Positions 56,691 through 64,000 of a stretch of 64,000 bases of DNA are shown in pieces. The stretch comes from Ctena decussata (taxonomy: Eukaryota; Mollusca; Bivalvia; Lucinida; Lucinidae). Each line of letters opens with the position of its first letter. Within the stretch, counting starts at the first letter, position 1. The position numbers and the translations under genes were made by a program. The stretch lies in assembly GCA_963989385.1 (NCBI GenBank), contig OZ022511.1, positions 26,778,503 to 26,842,502 of the forward strand, given 5' to 3'. The notes under the pieces are model-generated. The model searched no databases and was not told the DNA's origin. It saw only the letters and a list, made by a program, of their open reading frames with translations.

Positions 56691-57052
56691 AGAAAACGGC
56701 TTACCAAATTACCCTACACATTATGACTACTTGTAACTATCTAAAATTTTGAATGATATGTAATTTACTGGCAGGCCCTGATCGGATCATAAATGTTCGT
56801 CTGTAAAATCAGCGTGCCACTGCGTCGATGTTTGACAGCATCTGCTGTACATATGCGACCAATGACGACTCAGACCTATCTGCGCGTCTGTGCAGTCAGC
56901 CTGATACGACTTCGTTTTTGTTTCCGACAGATATCACTGACACATATACATACGTTGCATGTATACACATAAGCACGCTGCATGCAAATGCTGTTTCAGT
57001 TTCGGCATAATATTCATACAATGTGCAAAAACCCCGTTTGTATTTTAAGATT

Positions 57053-57134
57053 TCCTCCTCCAGCAGGATTCGAACACGGACTGCTAGCTTATCAGGACCG
57101 TAAGCCCTTATCTGTCTGAGCTACCGGGGCTCCC
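57053..57134 (-). mobile_element. tRNA-like SINE head or tRNA pseudogene
   Basis: Minus strand: GGGAGCCCCGGTAGCTCAGA (A-box) and GTGTTCGAATCC (B-box). The acceptor ends do not pair, so it is not a functional tRNA. Its start resembles the second SINE family's head. Confidence 0.65.
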
Positions 57135-57139
57135 AACAG

Positions 57140-58375
57140 ACTGGTACTGAAACCCTGTATATTCATTCAGTAGTACAAAGTAGCCAGGTCAAATTGTGTG
57201 CCATACGCTGGTAAAGCAACCCTTGACGTCAGATAAGGGCGCACTTCCAATGACAAATGCTGACATCACGTGTAATTTTCCATCATGAAGGAGACGTTTA
57301 CACGGCTAGATCCCGCTTTGCGCCATTCTGTCCTACATAATGGGCTGACGATTTAGTTTGAGTTGTGCTATCACAAGCTCTCTTCAACCGATCAAAATAG
57401 AAGAAAAAAAAATTTCCCTGGCGGGGCACTGTCGTTGAACAAATAGCTAATTCAGTATTGATCAGCAGAGTGAAAATATAAGTAACTTCACGCTTATTTA
57501 TATTTAAAGAATTTTGCTTTCCAGAGTGAAAGAACGGCATTCATCGTCTTTTTGCCAAGATGTCCTAATGTACTCTGAGTAGCTAAAAAGTTATCAACGT
57601 CAAATCGACGTTGATGCAACGTCATGATGTAAATATGATCACGGTTGCAACAACGTAGATACGATTTTAATTCAATCCTGCAAATGTCGTCGTGTAAAAT
57701 TTTACCTTACGGCGCGTGCCTTTAAAAAAGACAGATCAGCTTGCGCACCGGTGCATCATTCTTCCTTGATGCATATGTAAAGACTAAATAGGATTGAGTG
57801 TTTGCTCGTCGCTAATGTCCTAAACTCCCTGTTCGTGCGACGCAATTCCTTTTTGCATTTTAGGCACCACAATCGATGCGTTGTGTACGTTTGAAATGCC
57901 CCCTCACCTAGAACGTCCGATCTCAAATGTAGAATGTCAGCCTAGGTAAACTTTTAATGTCCAGTAGCATGACCAATACTGAGGCGCGCTGTGGGAAATT
58001 AAACATTATTCTAAAATACTCTAGCTTTCTTGGAAATTATTGAATCTAATTTGTAGAGAGATTTGTTGCATTTGATGCGAACTCAGCCATAGTATTCGCT
58101 CAGTCAATTAATGAGCGCGTGCCAATTTGTCATTGTGACGTCACTGGACTGACAGTTTAGTTCAACGTTACGCAAAACTATATTTTTTTTTCTCTTCAAC
58201 ACGACAGGTGTTTCTATCTATTTTCCTGGGACAGTGGTCCAAATCGAGTGCATTGTTGACCCGTGTAGACTGAGATCAAGCTGCTCATTACACTGGCTTA
58301 TTCAATGATTCAAAAGATTTTTCGTAAAACAATAAAATGCTACCCGACAGTTGCATGCAAGATGGGGACCATTAG
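57140..58375. other. No supported gene
   Basis: Only short open stretches without recognisable domains. Confidence 0.5.
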
Positions 58376-58379
58376 AATC

Positions 58380-58584
58380 TGAGTCACGACATGAGAAACC
58401 CAACAATGTAGTTGTGCGCCCAGTGCAGACTCAGATCAGCCTGGGCATCCGTCCAGTTTGTTCACTCTCTTTATTAAGTGCTCAAAGGGTAGCTAAGGGT
58501 CTAAGCTACCTCCATTTGGACAGCGAAGACTCTGGTCAGGCTGGGCGCACAACCACATTGTTGGTTTTGTCGTGTCGCGGCTCA
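58380..58584. mobile_element. MITE (TGAGTC ends), copy B with about 45-bp inverted repeats
   Basis: The left arm TGAGTCACGACATGAGAAAC and on to GTTGTGCGCCCAG is inverted at the right end with few mismatches. ATC flanks both sides. The interior shares GGACAGCGAAGACT with the copy at 38815. Confidence 0.8.
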
Positions 58585-58901
58585 ATCTTAGAAAAAAAAA
58601 CGCTGACTGAACATTTTATAATAGACTGTACTCCAGCCTTACTGCATTAAGAAAAGGGAATCTATCCTCTTGAATAATGAGACCCAAGAAACTTATGCAT
58701 TCGTTCGTGTGACATTATGTAGCTTTCCCTTTAAATCTCAAACTTTTGGTCGCCAAAGCTCGAAAATATGCAGATTAACGAATCTGTTGGTGTCACGCTT
58801 ATATTACATGCATCTTGCATACAAGACTAATTTACACGTATCAATAAATTTAAGGCACATACAGATAGTTTAAGAGATTCAGACTGACTTTTCACCTTTT
58901 A

Positions 58902-58940
<39 letters not shown>

Positions 58941-58941
58941 T
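58902..58941. repeat. (ATT)n microsatellite
   Basis: About thirteen perfect ATT units. Confidence 0.95.
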
Positions 58942-60700
58942 TCAATTCTCTATCATGCTCGCTCAAGCTCGGAAATAATGTAGGCCCTACATTAAAAAAA
59001 CTGTTGTCAAATCATACAAATGAGCATGCATTCAAGAGCATTTATACATGTATAAATTTACATGTACCAGAGATTGATCAAGAAATTTGCGTTGACTGTG
59101 TGTCATGTTAAAATCAGATCAGTCAGTCTTGAAGTGGATCACGAAGTGGGTGGGGTAATTACCATTCTAAAACTGCTTTTTCATATAACAGCTTATTTTT
59201 CCCATAGTTTTCTGTATGCATGTTAAGAATATATTAATATCTAGTCAAGAAAATAGACTTTGGAAATGATTTTATCATAAACATGAAAGAAACATATTGT
59301 AGTTTACCAACACAGGCAGCCATTGTTTCTACATGGGGTGGCTTAGAGTATGCTTCGATTAGCCTAAGATCCAATTAGTTGTTTATGAAGTTCTCTTTGG
59401 TTATGAAAAGGCTATATAATTTTAGAATAACATGCCTGTTTTCAGTTTTACATTAAAATTCTTTCGTCGGACTAGACAAATAACTCAGATGCGGCCGTGA
59501 GTTCTCTATTAATTTACACATAGCCAAAAACAAAAGGGGGTAGGCTTAAAATTTTCAAGTTTTCTTTCTTATTTGCACACTAACCTATATTTTTCTACCA
59601 ATTTTCCTAAAGATAATTGTCTGAATGATAAACTATCAGACTTTAAACAAAAGTTAGAATCTGCTTCTGTTATTTTTCATCATTTTGGTGCAGCATTACA
59701 AAATATTAAAAATTTTACATTCTTTTGGGGGTAGGGATAAATTTTGTCATTTTTTGCCAAGGCACTTACAGTTTTTAATATAAAATCTTCAATAACGTGT
59801 TTAACAATAAACTTTGTGTCAGGTATTGTTAAATTTTAAACGAAATATATTTATTCATTCAATATTTTGTCTTTTTTTTCCACAATTAATCTTAAATTCA
59901 ATTAGAAGAGAAGATATCATAATACCAACATATCTCAAGTGCTATTTAATAACAGAGTGCTTCAGGACATTATTCTTTGCTTAATTATCTTTAGACAAGA
60001 TCCTAGCAATATAATATTATAAACAGAAATATTGTGCTTATACCCTCTATAGCTATTTTTTTTAAGTGAAATGAAATTGCCTGACTTTTTCCTGGCTTTT
60101 TAGCATTTTAGGATTTCTCTGACCAATTTTCAAAATTCTCAGAATTTTCCCTGATCTTGAAGAAAATTCATATTTCCCTGGCTTTCCTTGACCCTGAAGA
60201 AAATTTCCCCTGATTTCCTTGACCAGTGGGCACCCTGTTAATGTTTATTTATAGAAGTTGGGATCAGCGAGTATTGTTTCTTGTTGTACGACTTTTCAGG
60301 TCAAAAAACGATTCTCGTGGGTGTGTGAATGGATACCTTACCTTAGGATTTGTATAGCACCTGCACATTCCCGCGAGCTGATCGGGATTACCCTTTTCGT
60401 ATGTTTTTAAAAACATGAGAGAATTGAGACAGAGGAAGATAGGGAGCCTAGACTAGCTCGCGCGGATGTGCAGACCCGGATATGTCTTTTTCAGTGTGTT
60501 ATTAAGATTCTAAGGGTCCCTTTCTTGGACAACACCAGTCATTTATACGTAGGTGTATGTATATGTGTGTAAACTTGCAAATATGTGTGAAATATTATTA
60601 CTGTAATGAATGATCCTCATTTTTCCCTTGGTTCATCTCTAACAATTTCAGTTCTGAAAATGGCAGTTTGAGATTTGTTCTAGCATTTGAAATCACCATG
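58942..60700. other. No supported gene
   Basis: AT-rich. Near 60080-60230 the phrases CCCTGATCTTGAAGAAAATT and CCTTGACCCTGAAGAAAATT indicate a short internal repeat. Confidence 0.5.
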
Positions 60701-60702
60701 TA

Positions 60703-60908
60703 CAGTCGACACCCTGTGTCTCGAACACTGATACCTCAAAGTGTCTTTCTATATCAAAGAATTTATTTCTTATTCTTATTTGCATTTCGAATCCGGGTTG
60801 TCTCAAACTACTGAGGTCTCGGAGTAAGTATTCTGGTACCAGAAAAATTGCTTCGAGATATCGGTGGTTTGGGCCAAAGTTCGACCTCGAGACATCGGGA
60901 GTTGACTG
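60703..60908. mobile_element. pogo/Tigger-like MITE, 206 bp
   Basis: Ends CAGTCGACACCCTGTGTCTC and, inverted, CAGTCAACTCCCGATGTCTC, flanked by TA on both sides. No coding capacity. Confidence 0.8.
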
Positions 60909-60910
60909 TA

Positions 60911-63900
60911 TGTAACTCTGAATGGGAACATTAAAGTACTTCCTGTAATTCTACCCGCTAGATATCCATAAAAGTTGTTATGTATTGGAACGTTTAAGGT
61001 GTGGTGGAGACAACCTTTAAAAAAAATGGGGATCATTTATATCTAAGCTTGAAATACGAAGGTAAAAATGTCAGTTTATGTCATTTGTTTCATGTGTAAT
61101 TTTGGAAAAAAAAAAAAAGAAAAAAAAAAAAAAAATTTTTTTTAAGTGGCCTGGGTTCATTTTTATGGCATCAAAAATAGGCCAAAGTCAAGGGGGTGGG
61201 GTAACACTTCCTTTAAATATTTGGAAATTAACAAAAGACTGTGCGCGAATTATGCTTGAAATCAATGTAACATTGTGTGGTCGTCCGAAGAAACGCATGT
61301 AATTATTTATTCAATCAACTGATTCCTCCTCTTAAAATTTTTAAACACATGGTTAAATATTCTTATATTATGCTCAAAAATTTCACAATGGCTGGGTACC
61401 CTCACAAGCTTCCATGGCATGTGCTGCAAAATAATCCACACTAACGTATACTTTATTTTGCATTTTTGGACTACATATTGATGGAAGAATTGAAATAACA
61501 CAAAAGTAAAAAAAGTTTGAATAAATGATTTTCACCAGCGGACATCCTTAAGTGTTATATAGGTATGATTGCCTCCCCTATTTTAAATGAATGCGTCCGG
61601 TGAACATGCTCCATAAACATGGTTGAACATTTGAGACTAAGCTACTGTTTTCATCCCGCTACCATACAATTAGAGAAAGAAGTGGAACCAATATTTGATA
61701 GGACGCCCTTCGTAGTAAAATAAGGTACCTTCAGCGCTCAGTACATTTTCGATAACGACGCTATTTTTTAGATTTCTGTGCAGAAATTTAACCTTCGATT
61801 TTGCTTTATAAAATCGCTTTTTAAAGTGTCTATCATTATATTAAGTTTTCAATACTGTAGTGAACAACCAAAAAAGGTCTACCAGCTTTCAGGAAGAGCT
61901 GTTATTGTTTTACGGTTTTATTCAGATTTTTGTATTTATCATAAATCACCACCTTCATGAAAGTCATTTAAGGTTAATGGCTACACCTGAAGGTTACCCG
62001 CCTATTTTGTAAATTGGAATTGTTTTCGTGACTTCCTGATAGCACCCCTGGATAACGGTTCCCTTTTAAAGAGCTTTAAAGACAAATATTCCTGTATATC
62101 GGATGTCATAATCCTATTATGCAAAAGTCCAGTGACACTGTGATTTCTTCGAAGGAAATACTCTGTCTCACATAGGTAATGACATAACAGGGTCATAAAA
62201 CCAATAAAGACTGAGGGTGTGTTCTATTTAGAAGAGACTATTTGTCTTTAAGGAAAGAACTTTTGTTTACAGGAGCATTTTTTCTTTTAAGAGTTGACCC
62301 TTTTAAAAAGAATATTAAAAATGTAACTAGCAGAGGTGTTCCCCCGAAAGTACAACCATACCAACAATTACCTCAAATCCCCATAGTCATAATACTGACC
62401 GCTCAAAGGCGAATCATCTTTGTTAGACTGTCTCAGTTATCTAAAATAATCTGTTCCGCTTTTTCGTTGTCTTCTTCTTCATTTTCCTCGTTTTTACCTT
62501 AATCCTTCTCTACGGTGTCTTTGGTGGGCTAATTGACCCACCAAGGCTTGTTTTCTATGCAATCCTTGGGGCAAGAAGTGTTTGTTTTGTTGCTTTTTTT
62601 TGGGGGGGAGGAGTGTAAGGAGGGGTGAAAGTAATAAATGTGAGTGTAGCCTTCGCTTGGTAGTTTCGTGTGCACATTCTTGTCAAAAGAACAATCGCTT
62701 GATTCTGTATTCATCTTTTCTTATCTACATCCACTTTACGTTGAAAATAAAACACAAAAATGAAAAAATCCAGAAATTTTAATAACTTTGATAATGATCT
62801 TGATTACACTTATGATATAAAACAGAAACAGTCATATATACAACAAACAATTACAATATTATCACAAAAATGCTGGTAACATAAACAAATACATTGCCAT
62901 TGCAAACATATAAACAGTTATCAGTTAAGTGAAAATAAATCATTAACATTTAACTTCGTTTATAGAAATTGTAACGAAGAAACTTTGCCAAACTTATTTT
63001 AGTTCACACTGCACAAATAATACGTCAAAGGAAAAATATGACATAACTAGTTTATGGGTCGGTTTGGATGTGAAGAAACGGGCGCCACCTTGGATGACCT
63101 AGTCACTTCATTTATTAACTCAATAGCTTCTAACAAAAAGTTGTCATTAATGTCAGCCACTTTGATGACGTCATAATCTATTTTTTAAATTTCGGTGGTT
63201 ACGTTTTAATAGGTTGAATATATTGGTCTCTTATTCTGTTCAATTGTTATTTAAACCCGGATGAAAAGTTATTTTCAATGTTCACTTATTAAATCGACTT
63301 TTGAAAGCGTCAGTATGCTCGCAAAAGGTATACATTTCGTAAGTTTTGTGTGAGTATATATTGGTCAGATATAGACGACCTTGATATGTTTTTCTCGTAG
63401 GACAAGCCGCCAGCTATCCTTTTTATGCTTTTTCAATAGACCTTTTTTCGCCATCGTTTTCTGCTTTTTATGCAAACTTTTAGAAATCCCTATATTTTAC
63501 GCGACAGATATCGTTAAAATAAACAGTAAAATATAATAAGAAAAACCTTTATATCTGCTGACAAGGTTGACGTCTTAGCTTCTGGTGCACAAATGAGAAA
63601 AGTAATAAAATTTCCTTCATAACCTTTTTGCAGACAACCTAGTGCACAGCGGTCATATTTTCAGATGGTTTTTAGAATCAGATCTATAGCTGGAACAGTA
63701 GTTAAAGACTTTTTATATCGCATTTTATAGAAAAAAGTAAGATTGGGACAATAAAAAATCTGAAACTTTGCATCCAGTAATGTATAAACAGTACAATAAC
63801 AATGAGAGAAGCTTGCTCTCTTATCGTAATTAATAAAAGAGATATTTGAGAAAAACACTGTTTTTTAAGATATAAGGCAAAATCGTTGGACCATAAGGTA
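60911..63900. other. No supported gene; A-runs near 61106-61134; right-hand terminus at 61555
   Basis: The inverted TTAAGGATGTCCGCTGGTGA terminus ends at about 61555. No coding frame with a recognisable domain. Confidence 0.5.
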
Positions 63901-63901
63901 A

Positions 63902-63916
63902 AGGTCAATGTGACCT
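63902..63916. promoter_or_regulatory. IR3 palindrome (AGGTCAATGTGACCT)
   Basis: A perfect AGGTCA inverted repeat with 3-base spacer, similar to those at 43384 and 43806. Confidence 0.3.
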
Positions 63917-64000
63917 AATGTTAATTTGAAGTCTAACTTTGGATCATACCGGGTCATTATCCTAAGCCATCATGTTCGTACATTCAATAATCTTCAGGAT

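Noticed and set aside
57053..57134. Functional tRNA gene
   Set aside because: A and B boxes are present, but the acceptor stem does not pair, so it is a SINE head or pseudogene.

Overview
The window looks like a repeat-dense stretch of a metazoan genome, most likely a mollusc and probably a bivalve. That is inferred from its content: a BEL/Pao LTR retrotransposon, Jockey/CR1-group non-LTR elements, several tRNA-derived SINE families, many short TA-flanked inverted-repeat elements, and no operons or compact genes. I found no host protein-coding gene I can defend; one short minus-strand open frame near 31.3-31.5 kb might be a terminal exon.

The best-defined unit is a complete BEL/Pao element at 803-10275. 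It has two 798-bp LTRs that differ at about 8 positions by eye, and a perfect 5-bp target duplication (GAGAT) on both sides. Its layout is unusual. Between the 5' LTR and gag lies a separate 241-codon frame with SGNH/GDSL-hydrolase blocks (1639-2364). It is followed by three copies of one RNA hairpin whose stem bases covary around a conserved core. Gag and pol (2845-9318) follow, broken by three frameshifts and four stop codons. Priming is also odd. The 8 bases right after the 5' LTR are the exact complement of the 8 bases that start at a perfect initiator motif inside the LTR, which is the geometry of Tf1-type self-priming. A sequence complementary to a tRNA-His 3' end sits between pol and the 3' LTR instead of after the 5' LTR.

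Region by region: 10.4-12.9 kb holds diverged tandem units with a conserved minus-strand ATG frame. 14.6-15.55 kb is a 155-bp tandem array interrupted by a SINE with a 15-bp target duplication. 16.4-17.3 kb is a duplication. 21.5-24.6 kb (minus strand) is a nearly intact endonuclease/reverse-transcriptase frame. 24.7-33.5 kb is a nest of inverted termini enclosing an older RT pseudogene, its 3' tail expanded into a higher-order satellite (26.8-29.3 kb), a foldback array (30.1-30.5 kb) and an LTR-like block.

From 34 to 64 kb the sequence is a mosaic. It contains mariner-, Tc1- and pogo-like short elements, tandem arrays (39.5-40.3, 41.3-42.6 and 43.6-44.3 kb), SINE copies, two long near-perfect palindromes, a 1.17-kb inverted-repeat element with repeated internal motifs, and microsatellites. 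The remaining stretches hold no gene I can support.
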